From: Mogibacterium sp.
Lineage (GTDB): Bacteria > Bacillota > Clostridia > Peptostreptococcales > Anaerovoracaceae
Assembly (NCBI GenBank): GCA_017432075.1
Contig: JAFRJV010000109.1
Location: 1-38,994, forward strand
Reading direction: 5' to 3'
Length of the DNA: 38,994 nucleotides
In this document: positions 32,377 through 38,994 of the stretch, one piece after another
Numbering within the stretch: position 1 is the first letter of the stretch
How the letters are laid out: each line of letters opens with the position of its first letter
Made by a program: the position numbers and the translations under genes
Notes under the pieces: generated by a model
The model's input: only the letters and a program-made list of their open reading frames with translations
What the model was told of the DNA's origin: nothing
The model's database searches: none

Positions 32377-33555
32377 ATGACAAATAAGGGATCAAGAGAT
32401 AAGTATGCAGATGAGCGTCGTTTCTTCCCTATTATGGAGGAGTGCATATTCCTGGATCACTGCACTGGGGGAATATACCCCACCTACTCACGGGATGCAA
32501 TGATCGATTATATCAAGAGAGGGTCTGAAACAGGTATGACCTTCGAGCAGTTTGCTGAATACTGGGTATACACAGACAGCGTTAGAAACGAAGTAGCTCA
32601 TCTGTTCCACTGCACAGGAAATGACATATGCTTTGGTTCAAGTTCAACGCAGCTTTTTAACATCTTTATAAATGGGTTGGATCTCCAGCCTGGAGATAAT
32701 GTAATAACCTCAAGTGCAAGCCACGAATCCGTTCCATTTATTCTTCTTAACCAAAGACAGAACGGAGTCGAGGTCAGGTTTGTTGATCCTATTGAAGGTG
32801 TTACGGATCCGGATCAGATTTTCAGTCTTGTGGATAGCAGGACTCGAGCAATATGTCTTAATCATGTTGAAAAGTTTAACGGATTCCGTCATGATCTGAA
32901 AATATACGGCGATTTCTGCAGAAGCCATGGTATTGCACTCGGTATAGATGCATCACATAGTGCAGGAGTGATGTATATTGATGTCAACGAGATGAATGTA
33001 GACTTTGTTACCTGCTCCGGATATAAATGGTTGATGTCTCCTCTGGGAATAGGCGCAGCATACATAAGTCCTGCTCTGCAGAAATCACTAAAGCTAGTTG
33101 ATACAGGCTGGTGCAGCGAGAAAGAACGCTGGAACAAGAATGTTTATGAGCCTAATACCAGAACCAATGCTTGCAGATTTGAATGCGGTGGTCTGAGCAT
33201 AATCGGCCTCATAGGTCTTGAATCAGCTGTTAAACACTATGCAAATCTTGGAAGCAGCGATGTTCAGGAATACGTTTTATCATTGTCCGATTATCTATAT
33301 CAACGTGTTAATTTGTATCTCAAGGAAATAACAGTCTATGGCGATATTCCTAGTAGCAACAGGTCAAATATAGTATTTCTCTCAATACCTGAGAACTATG
33401 GATTGAATGAAAAGTTCATGGAATCCAAAGGAATACGCGCTCACTGCTTTAACAAGGGAACCCTGCTGAGAATCGGCCTGCACTACATAAATAACAAACG
33501 TGACATTGACAGTCTTATTGCGTTTCTTTCAAGCGTTGAACAAAATAATATATAA
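32377..33555 (+). CDS. Class V aminotransferase-fold PLP enzyme
   Basis: 392 residues. Fold type I features: IFLDHCTGGIYP at the start, GSSSTQLFNIFING (phosphate loop), the PLP-ring D191 and H194 in GIDASHSAG, and K217 in CSGYKWLMSPLGIG. The family covers cysteine desulfurases, isopenicillin N epimerase-like proteins and kynureninase-like lyases; no desulfurase catalytic Cys loop is apparent. It could be a racemase/epimerase, lyase or aminotransferase. It lies between the transporter and the hydrolase on the plus strand. Ribosome site AAGGAG at 11 bases. It is noticeably A/T-richer than the prd genes. Confidence 0.86.
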   Translation: MTNKGSRDKYADERRFFPIMEECIFLDHCTGGIYPTYSRDAMIDYIKRGSETGMTFEQFAEYWVYTDSVRNEVAHLFHCTGNDICFGSSSTQLFNIFINGLDLQPGDNVITSSASHESVPFILLNQRQNGVEVRFVDPIEGVTDPDQIFSLVDSRTRAICLNHVEKFNGFRHDLKIYGDFCRSHGIALGIDASHSAGVMYIDVNEMNVDFVTCSGYKWLMSPLGIGAAYISPALQKSLKLVDTGWCSEKERWNKNVYEPNTRTNACRFECGGLSIIGLIGLESAVKHYANLGSSDVQEYVLSLSDYLYQRVNLYLKEITVYGDIPSSNRSNIVFLSIPENYGLNEKFMESKGIRAHCFNKGTLLRIGLHYINNKRDIDSLIAFLSSVEQNNI

Positions 33556-33610
33556 TTCCTTTTGTATATACATTAAATATGGCTGAAGGTCCATAGGAAA
33601 GGATTTAAAA

Positions 33611-34417
33611 ATGCCAAGAATAGCAGCAGTACAAATGAGCATGTCTGTGGATATGCACGAGAATTATGAAAAATCTCTGAAGTTTATAAAAGAGGCAGCA
33701 GAAGCAGGCTGTCAGATGGTATGCTTCCCAGAGGGACAGCTGACGCACTACCTGCCTCAGTTCCCGGGGCTTGATATCTCTGAATTCGGCATCCCTATTT
33801 ATCACGAATATGTTAAAGGACTTTGCCATGCATGCAGGGACTACAACATAATAGGAGGCTTCTCTATCACACTTAAAGAGAACAAGAATTATTATCCTGT
33901 AAGCATGATAGTTGATGAGCAGGGTGACATCCTGACCGTACAGAAAAAGCATCACATAGTGCGTGCGTATCACTTCTATGAGCAGGACTATTACACACCG
34001 GGAAATGATGGATTCAAAGTCGTTGATACATCCATAGGCCGGATCGGCACTATAGTATGCTTCGACCGCCATTTTCCGGAGAGCTGGCGCACACTTGCCC
34101 TAAAGGGAGCAGACTTCGTCTTCACTCCTGTTGCGAACGAAAAGGCTGAACCGTCTGATGTCTTCCAATGGGAGATACGGATCCCGGCTTTCCAGAACAG
34201 CTTTAACACGCTGATGGTCAACAGAGTTGGTCTCGAGGGCGAAATGGACTATTGTGGGGAGTCGGTATTCTCAGATGCGAGCGGCAATGTAGTCGCGCTT
34301 GGAGATGACCAGGAAGGACTTGTTATTGCAGATCTTGACTTTGATGTGGCTGTGAAGATTCGAAGTGAAAAGCAATATATGCCTCTCAGGCGCTCTGATG
34401 TATTTGAACTGGACTAG
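33611..34417 (+). CDS. Carbon-nitrogen hydrolase (nitrilase superfamily)
   Basis: 268 residues with the full Glu-Lys-Cys set: E41 in FPEGQLTHY, the lysine in QKKHHI (K112 or K113), and C150 in IVCFDRHFPESWR. Members hydrolyse amides, N-carbamoyl groups or nitriles. The size and motif wording fit an amidase or carbamoylase (omega-amidase or N-carbamoyl type) rather than a true nitrilase. It has AGGAAAGGA before the ATG, lies 55 bases after the PLP gene and is the last gene of the operon. In this setting it probably releases ammonia from the imported substrate or a pathway intermediate. Confidence 0.92.
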   Translation: MPRIAAVQMSMSVDMHENYEKSLKFIKEAAEAGCQMVCFPEGQLTHYLPQFPGLDISEFGIPIYHEYVKGLCHACRDYNIIGGFSITLKENKNYYPVSMIVDEQGDILTVQKKHHIVRAYHFYEQDYYTPGNDGFKVVDTSIGRIGTIVCFDRHFPESWRTLALKGADFVFTPVANEKAEPSDVFQWEIRIPAFQNSFNTLMVNRVGLEGEMDYCGESVFSDASGNVVALGDDQEGLVIADLDFDVAVKIRSEKQYMPLRRSDVFELD

Positions 34418-34474
34418 TTGAAATGCCAATATCGCACTAAACAAAGAACACAGTTTTTGATCACACATGGCACT

Positions 34475-34510
34475 ACCGGGGATATTGCCATCCCCGGTGT
34501 TGTTGTATAA
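34475..34510 (+). terminator. Terminator after the hydrolase operon
   Basis: A 9-bp perfect stem, ACCGGGGAT/ATCCCCGGT (34475-34483 with 34490-34498), then GTTGTTGTAT. The tail is weak in T but the position fits. Confidence 0.65.
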
Positions 34511-34529
34511 ATGCTATCCCGGTAGCAGA

Positions 34530-35600
34530 TCATCTTGCGCCTCTATCATTTCGGATATCTTTAACGGGATCGTACATCCTGATACCAGTCCTTTTGATAG
34601 CATACTGCATAAGTTTTTCAAGAGCATTGCCCCAGACTTCTGCCCAGGTCTCTATGCTTCTGCCGCTGAGGATTCTGCACATTTCTGTAATAATGGCGAC
34701 TGCTCTAACAAGAATGCTGTTATATTTTCTAGGATCGCTTTTACCGCCTGACTCTTTTATAGACTCAGCTGCAGGCTTCGAGATCAGTTCATGCTTTACT
34801 ATCATGAGGCTGTCCCTTGGTGCTCCCCTCCTGATCGCGATATCCACCTGATTGTTCCATTTTTTTCGGAGTGCGTTTGTCTCTCTGATCTCTTTTGCCT
34901 TCGGGTTGTTCTTGCCGATCTTTTTCGTAGCAAGATACGGGCTGTTTTTCGGGAACATCTGCAACTGTTGATCCTCTCTCAAGGGCTGATTGATCTTGTC
35001 CGTGAAGAATGCTTTCGCTTGCTCAGTGAATCTTTTCTGCTTGAATATCGGCTTCTTCTTGTCGAAAAGGTGCTGTTCATAAACCTCGCCTTTGGGAACC
35101 ATCGTGTATCCGGGCATCAGTTTTCCTTCGATCGTTGCTTCTTTTTTCGTCCTGAGATGTCTTCCATCCGGGTCGAAAAACATGTTGCGTGATGCGATCT
35201 TCTTCACCGGTTCGTCCAGTTTGTCACGCTCTGAGTAGATCAGATGGATGTGATAATTCGTCATATCATGGTTGTGATGGAGCGCTGCGACGCACTCAAC
35301 ACCGTACTCTTTCTTGAATGACTCAACGAAATATCTCAGCAGTTCATTCGGATCGATGCCTTCTTTGTAATAGACTTCCGGCAGAGCTATGATGAATTCT
35401 CTCGCCTCGATGCAGGTTCCGTCTGTGCCGGATCTGAAAAAGTCATCACGGTTCTCCTTAGCAAGCGCTCTCCAGTATTCTCTCGGCTGGGTCTCGTATG
35501 TCGCATAGAGATGTTCCTGCTTGGCCTCGTTGCTTATATAGCTGATCCTTCCCATTACGTTATGCAGTTTTTCATGTCTTATATAGCTTACTCGCTTCAT
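34530..35600 (-). CDS. Relaxase / mobilization protein (MobA/MobL-like)
   Basis: 356 residues. GRISYISNEAKQEHLYATYE at the N-terminus and the histidine triad motif HHNHDMTNYHIHLIYSERD (108-126) identify a HUH relaxase that nicks the transfer origin and stays on the DNA end. The C-terminal half is basic and helical and has no primase or helicase part, so it is a short mobilization type that would need a conjugation machine from elsewhere. The start follows AAAGGAGAAA. The 555-base gap upstream of it holds hairpins and repeats. Confidence 0.88.
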   Translation of the reverse strand: MKRVSYIRHEKLHNVMGRISYISNEAKQEHLYATYETQPREYWRALAKENRDDFFRSGTDGTCIEAREFIIALPEVYYKEGIDPNELLRYFVESFKKEYGVECVAALHHNHDMTNYHIHLIYSERDKLDEPVKKIASRNMFFDPDGRHLRTKKEATIEGKLMPGYTMVPKGEVYEQHLFDKKKPIFKQKRFTEQAKAFFTDKINQPLREDQQLQMFPKNSPYLATKKIGKNNPKAKEIRETNALRKKWNNQVDIAIRRGAPRDSLMIVKHELISKPAAESIKESGGKSDPRKYNSILVRAVAIITEMCRILSGRSIETWAEVWGNALEKLMQYAIKRTGIRMYDPVKDIRNDRGAR

Positions 35601-35706
35601 TTAGTTTCTCCTTTGTTGTTCATTTCTATTTCAAATACTGTTTCCTTTTTCATCGCTAACATCATTGGATCCAGGGATGATAGCAGTCGCGGCTGAGGAG
35701 CTTGTG

Positions 35707-35901
35707 GGTAACCGGACTCGCTGCAGGGCTGTGGAAAAGTGGGACGGTCAGCTCGCTGTCCTTGCACTTTTCCATGGTTCTGCTCCGGTTATCCATAAAT
35801 CCGCGGCCGTTTTTGCGCCGTTACTTGCAGACGGCGCCGCCCCTGCGAGGCGAAATACACAGAGTACGAACCGCAAGGTTTGTGCGATGGGTGTATTTCG
35901 C
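35707..35901. repeat. Cascade of hairpins upstream of the relaxase (candidate oriT or structured RNA)
   Basis: Outer stem GGTAACCGGA (35707-35716) against 35784-35794 (one mismatch) encloses an inner perfect 10-bp stem TGGAAAAGTG (35732-35741 with 35765-35774). Next come GCGCCG/CGGCGC (35815-35820 with 35832-35837) and an 11-bp perfect stem GCGAAATACAC (35850-35860 with 35891-35901), whose loop holds AACC-gcaa-GGTT. No open frame uses this stretch. An oriT is expected close to a relaxase gene. Confidence 0.6.
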
Positions 35902-35976
35902 TCTCAGTCGGCGAGGCCTCTTAAATAGATGGATTTTTGCTTACTTCCTGTACTGCCCGAAGAAGGAGTCACTGTT

Positions 35977-36069
35977 GCTCCTGTTCGTATGCTCCTATAT
36001 GGCTCCTCCTTACGTGCTCCTGTATGGCACCTGCTGCGTGCTCCTGCGTGTCATGACGTGTGTGCTCCT
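35977..36069. repeat. Six spaced GCTCCT repeats (iteron-like)
   Basis: GCTCCT starts at 35977, 35991, 36002, 36016, 36040 and 36064. Spacing falls into two sets of 24-25 bases. The best copies share TGCTCCTG. Further on, GCAAGATGG (36101-36109) is inverted at 36144-36152. The repeats lie directly downstream of the RepA-like ATPase gene, where replication or partition repeats would be plausible. Confidence 0.55.
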
Positions 36070-36155
36070 TCATGTCGTGATGTTCACTCCTGCCAAGGTA
36101 GCAAGATGGCAACATGGCAGCTTATATAAGTAACGCCGTCTTACCATCTTGCCAG

Positions 36156-37145
36156 CTACATCTGTTGCTCAGCGTCTTTGCAACACATGAACCATTTGTC
36201 GCCGATCCTCACGGATTCGATCCCGATGATCTTCATAGCATTGCGAAGTGTCTTCTCTGCGATCCCCTTCGCCTCTGCCTTTTCCAGAACATCTGAGCTC
36301 GCTATCATCTCTCCGTCCTCAGGTACCACTTCCTTGAGGAAATCGATAGCATCATAAGTCTTCTGTCCTTTGACCCCGGTCGGCACCAGAAGATCGTGTA
36401 CCGGTGTTTCATACTCTCCGATCCACTCGAAGCCCCTGTCCTTACTCAGACGGAAAGCGACCGGAGTGTGCTCATAAGTGAGCGATGGCTTCGTTGTTGC
36501 CAACACTCTCACGTCAGGATCTTCTCTTGATCTCGCGCAGAGTATCACGCTCCTTGCTGCAGCCATGAAGTCGATCGAGCCAAGCCCTCTGTAGTCAATG
36601 TTTGCTTTGCCATTCTTGTTCAGATGACCTATCAGGACCATTGCACATCTGTGACGCGCCCCTACATCGCCAAGACGCTTCATCTGAGGTCTGACCTCGT
36701 TCGCTCTGTGCATGTCTACCCTGGCTCCGAGGAATGCCTGAAACGGATCGAGCACAAAGAGCTTTGCTTGTGTATCTGCGATCGCCTTCTCTATCCTTTC
36801 ATCAGACATTGTGAGTGCTCTATCAGAATCGTCAATCGAAAAAACTCTTCTGCAGTCAGCGCCCGCTGCTATCAGACGCGGTTTTATCGTATCTGCAAGG
36901 CCGTCCTCCGCTGTCTGATAGATCACATTGACAGGTTCTCTTACCTGCGGGCTTCCCGGAGGTGAGAATAGGTCTCTGCCTGTTGTAAGTGCTGCGATGA
37001 TGTTGAGCATCGCCATAGTCTTTCCCTTTGCAGGGTCTCCGTGCAGGATCGTCAGCTTACCAAGAGGGATGAAGCCCTCCCAGAGCCATTCGACTTCTTC
37101 GGCTTCCACATCATTCATATTGATCAGTTTGTAGCTTTTATCCAT
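36156..37145 (-). CDS. RepA-like AAA ATPase (RecA-fold helicase type)
   Basis: 329 residues. Walker A is at 36-43 (GDPAKGKT), Walker B is KLFVLDPFQAF and the sensor-like segment is MVLIGHLNKNGKANIDYRGLGS. This is the AAA_25/RepA hexameric helicase family seen in plasmids and integrative elements. The C-terminal ~80 residues form a small winged-helix-like region (SSDVLEKAEAKGIAEKTLRNAMKIIG). It probably unwinds DNA for element replication. It lies 18 bases after the HTH gene with ribosome site GGAGGTGAG. Confidence 0.88.
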   Translation of the reverse strand: MDKSYKLINMNDVEAEEVEWLWEGFIPLGKLTILHGDPAKGKTMAMLNIIAALTTGRDLFSPPGSPQVREPVNVIYQTAEDGLADTIKPRLIAAGADCRRVFSIDDSDRALTMSDERIEKAIADTQAKLFVLDPFQAFLGARVDMHRANEVRPQMKRLGDVGARHRCAMVLIGHLNKNGKANIDYRGLGSIDFMAAARSVILCARSREDPDVRVLATTKPSLTYEHTPVAFRLSKDRGFEWIGEYETPVHDLLVPTGVKGQKTYDAIDFLKEVVPEDGEMIASSDVLEKAEAKGIAEKTLRNAMKIIGIESVRIGDKWFMCCKDAEQQM

Positions 37146-37163
37146 TCTGTCTCACCTCCTTCC

Positions 37164-37391
37164 TTAATTCCTTCTGCTGCACTTGATCTCCGCCGCCGGG
37201 ATCAAGCCATGTGTCGTGTCCATGAAGTACTGTTCGACTACATCGACATCTACCAGATACCTGTTGCCTGCCTTGGCGCTTGGAATGACTCCCTGAGTCA
37301 CCATTTCCCTCAGCAGATTCCTTGTGATCGCCGTCTCGGGATCTCTTGCTTTGAGTTCCTCGTAGGCCTTGTTAATAGTGCGTAAAGTCAT
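37164..37391 (-). CDS. Excisionase-like small HTH protein
   Basis: 75 residues. ITRNLLREMVTQGVIPSAKAGNRYLVDVDVVEQYF is the MerR-like winged HTH pattern of excisionase and recombination directionality factors (helix, wing with G-N/R-R-Y, helix). It could instead be a simple regulator. It starts the minus-strand operon with the RepA-like ATPase, with AGGAGGTAATC before the ATG. No integrase is seen to pair with it in this window. Confidence 0.75.
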   Translation of the reverse strand: MTLRTINKAYEELKARDPETAITRNLLREMVTQGVIPSAKAGNRYLVDVDVVEQYFMDTTHGLIPAAEIKCSRRN

Positions 37392-37445
37392 ATGATTACC
37401 TCCTTATCTCTTACGCAGTGAAAGCTGATAAGGCAGGCTATTTTG

Positions 37446-37538
37446 AAAACGAAAAAAGCCGGCCTACATGACCGGTTCTGATTGCACGACAAAACCTCGT
37501 ATTTGTTCTTCGTTAATCAGAATAAATCATGTAAGCCG
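37446..37538 (-). terminator. Long hairpin with U-run upstream of the excisionase-like gene
   Basis: 24-base arms at 37460-37483 and 37515-37538 are inverted copies with five mismatches (CGGC-TACATGA-TTCTGATT shared). On the minus strand the stem ends in CTTTTTTCGTTTTC. It would terminate a minus-strand transcript coming from 37.5-38.0 kb, or attenuate transcription into the excisionase-ATPase operon. Confidence 0.7.
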
Positions 37539-37589
37539 ACTACAATTTTTTGTAAACGGAAAAATCAATAAGGGTTATTTTACCTTATA

Positions 37590-37990
37590 CGTGTGCCGGG
37601 CTCCTTCCCGGAGCATTATCAGGCGGTCGCTAACGAGGCGACCTCACAGCCAGTTACGCACTCCCGAGGGATCTCCTCGGGCCGCCCCATGTATATATGT
37701 CAAGACGGGAGTATCATTGTCCCCTGGGATTGTCATCGCACATTGAAGTTGTCATCTTCCTTTTGGATACATAGTGTTATCGCTCGACCGTACTAGCGGT
37801 GTCATGGCGCACTGGTCCTGCATGCTCACGGTTTCCCGATGTCCCAGAGAAGGTTCCTGATAACGGTGGTATTCAATTTCATCTGTTGACTTGTTATTAT
37901 AGATACTCCCTGAAGGAAGTATTGCAGGATAACACAACCGCATGTATGTATCAAGCCTTGTCAAGACCTGTTACATACATGCAGGTCTGA
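37590..37990. other. Non-coding, hairpin-rich stretch of the mobile element
   Basis: The 748 bases between 37391 and 38140 have no convincing gene. Short frames there lack ribosome sites and protein-like composition. Three hairpins stand in a row: GCTCC/GGAGC (about 37610), GGTCGC/GCGACC (37625-37643) and CCCGAGG/CCTCGGG (37663-37681). At 37940-37982 an 11-bp repeat GCATGTATGTA is inverted, interlocked with AGACCTG/CAGGTCT (37964-37988). A minus-strand promoter-like pair TTGATA/TATCCT lies nearby at about 37953-37925. A structured RNA or an origin are the main options. Confidence 0.5.
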
Positions 37991-38056
37991 GCTGCCATTT
38001 ATCATTTGAAGGTATAAAGAAAGGTGATAAAAAGCAGCCTAAAATCGAACAAATGT

Positions 38057-38085
38057 TTGTATTTATTATATTAAAGTGCTATACT
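38057..38085 (+). promoter_or_regulatory. Promoter of the KilA-N gene
   Basis: -35 TTGTAT (38057-38062), a 17-base spacer and -10 TATACT (38080-38085). The -35 overlaps a small ACAAA/TTTGT inverted repeat. Confidence 0.6.
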
Positions 38086-38139
38086 CATGTCAACACAAGT
38101 TCGAACAGGTTTTCTTATAATGAATGAGAGGTCTCTAAA

Positions 38140-38874
38140 ATGGCAAAGAAGCCAATTATAGAAACGATCCACGCCAAAGGGATCGATATAAACATCTATA
38201 CGCATGATTTCAAAAACGAATATGTGTCTCTCACCGATATAGCAAGATACAGAAGTACTGATCCGAGGATCACCGTACATAACTGGCTCAGAGGACGAGA
38301 TATTGTGGAATTCCTTGGTTTATGGGAAGTGCTGCATAATCCGGATTTTAAACGTATCGATTTCGATACGTTTAAAGAGGATGTCGGCTCTAATGCATTC
38401 GTCTTTTCTATAAAGAAATGGAACGAGGACCTTCATGCTATCGGCCTGTTATCCAAATCAGGGCGTTATGGTGGCGGTATTTATGCTCATATGGATATCG
38501 CACTTGAGTTCGCGTCCTGGCTGTCTCCTGAGTTTAAGCTATACATAATCAAGGACTATAAGCGTTTGAAAAATGATGAGAGCAGCCGTATGTCCCTGTC
38601 ATGGAATCTCAACCGCGAGATCAGCAAACTCAATTACCGCATCCATACAGATGCAATCAGAGACAACCTCATCCCTGCTGACCTGACACCGGAGCAGATA
38701 TCCTTCACCTATGCAAGTGAAGCGGACGTTCTCAATATGGCTCTGTTTGGAAAGACTGCAAAAATGTGGAGAGATGAAAATCCGAAAAAGAAAGGTAACA
38801 TCCGCGATTATGCTACGATAAGCCAACTGCTTGTACTGTCCAACATGGAGAGCTGTATATGCCGGTCAGTTTGA
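38140..38874 (+). CDS. KilA-N domain protein (possibly C-terminally shortened)
   Basis: 244 residues. EYVSLTDIARYRSTDPRITVHNWLRGRDIVEFLGLWE and, further on, GRYGGGIYAHMDIALEFASWLSPEFKLYIIKDYKRLK form the KilA-N DNA-binding domain known from phages and mobile elements. A DIADLTPEQ-like connector and a KMWRDENPKKKGNIRDYAT C-terminal module follow. Homologues I recall continue 20-30 residues past LSNMES with a Q-S-E-R-type helix. Here the frame stops after CICRSV, so a frameshift near 38850 is possible but not proved. The start follows GAGAGGTC. Role: DNA binding, otherwise unknown. Confidence 0.85.
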   Translation: MAKKPIIETIHAKGIDINIYTHDFKNEYVSLTDIARYRSTDPRITVHNWLRGRDIVEFLGLWEVLHNPDFKRIDFDTFKEDVGSNAFVFSIKKWNEDLHAIGLLSKSGRYGGGIYAHMDIALEFASWLSPEFKLYIIKDYKRLKNDESSRMSLSWNLNREISKLNYRIHTDAIRDNLIPADLTPEQISFTYASEADVLNMALFGKTAKMWRDENPKKKGNIRDYATISQLLVLSNMESCICRSV

Positions 38875-38994
38875 ACACGCTGCACGGCGAATTTGAGCAA
38901 CCTTGCCGCTAACCTTGCCGCTCTGCTGAGCAGTCCGGCAACCATCCTCATATAATATTATTGGCACACATAAGTGTGACTATTATTCATAGGA
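38875..38994. other. Window end, no gene seen
   Basis: It contains a direct repeat of AACCTTGCCGCT (near 38906 and 38918) and no recognisable gene or terminator before the sequence stops. Confidence 0.5.

Noticed and set aside
35977-36069. CRISPR array
   Set aside because: The repeat unit is only 6-9 bases, the spacing is uneven and there are no cas genes.
37752-37964. 70-residue minus-strand frame as a gene
   Set aside because: No ribosome site, unusual composition, and it overlaps hairpins and inverted repeats.

Overview
The window (39 kb) reads as the chromosome of an anaerobic, amino-acid-fermenting Firmicute of class Clostridia. The main evidence is a complete D-proline reductase (Stickland) cluster with an in-frame selenocysteine codon, together with AGGAGG-type ribosome sites and clostridial-type housekeeping genes. 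I suspect Peptostreptococcales or Anaerovoracaceae, but gene content alone does not fix the family.

Layout. (1) 1-5.4 kb, housekeeping: hslO (cut by the window edge) with a CDF cation transporter, a glycosyltransferase, and tsf-rpsB with a strong promoter and a hairpin at the predicted +1. (2) 5.4-9.6 kb: an operon of an Fe-dependent alcohol dehydrogenase, a MATE exporter and a class III PLP aminotransferase/aminomutase. (3) 9.7-10.1 kb: an orphan gene that encodes only the N-terminal domain of PrdA. (4) 10.3-16.8 kb: a tightly coupled operon of a PP2C/SpoIIE-type phosphatase (broken by a -1 frameshift in an A6 run), dnaE, a flavodoxin and a nucleoside phosphorylase. (5) 16.9-17.9 kb: a cysteine-synthase-like gene, followed by a 166-bp inverted-repeat element.

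(6) 18.0-25.3 kb: the proline reductase locus. prdC, prdA, a small conserved gene, prdB (Sec), a terminator, prdD and prdE run on the minus strand. Proline racemase prdF is divergent. PrdF makes D-proline, PrdA/PrdB reduce it to 5-aminovalerate, and PrdC is the probable electron donor. (7) 25.4 kb: tRNA-Arg(ACG).

(8) 25.6-34.4 kb: a catabolic-looking locus that I do not recognise. Its minus-strand operon holds a class I aminotransferase, three different RraA-fold proteins and an EamA transporter. A GntR/FCD regulator follows, then a plus-strand operon with an NhaC-type transporter, a class V PLP enzyme and a nitrilase-family hydrolase. One 10-bp palindrome, TTGTCGACAA, lies upstream of the aminotransferase, of the regulator and of the transporter, which ties the locus into one candidate regulon. 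This is my best candidate for an undescribed system.

(9) 34.5-39 kb: part of a mobile element, with a MobA/MobL-type relaxase, a RepA-like AAA ATPase, an excisionase-like HTH protein and a KilA-N protein. It has two long non-coding stretches rich in hairpins and short repeats (candidate oriT, iterons or structured RNA). No integrase is visible, so its borders are unknown.
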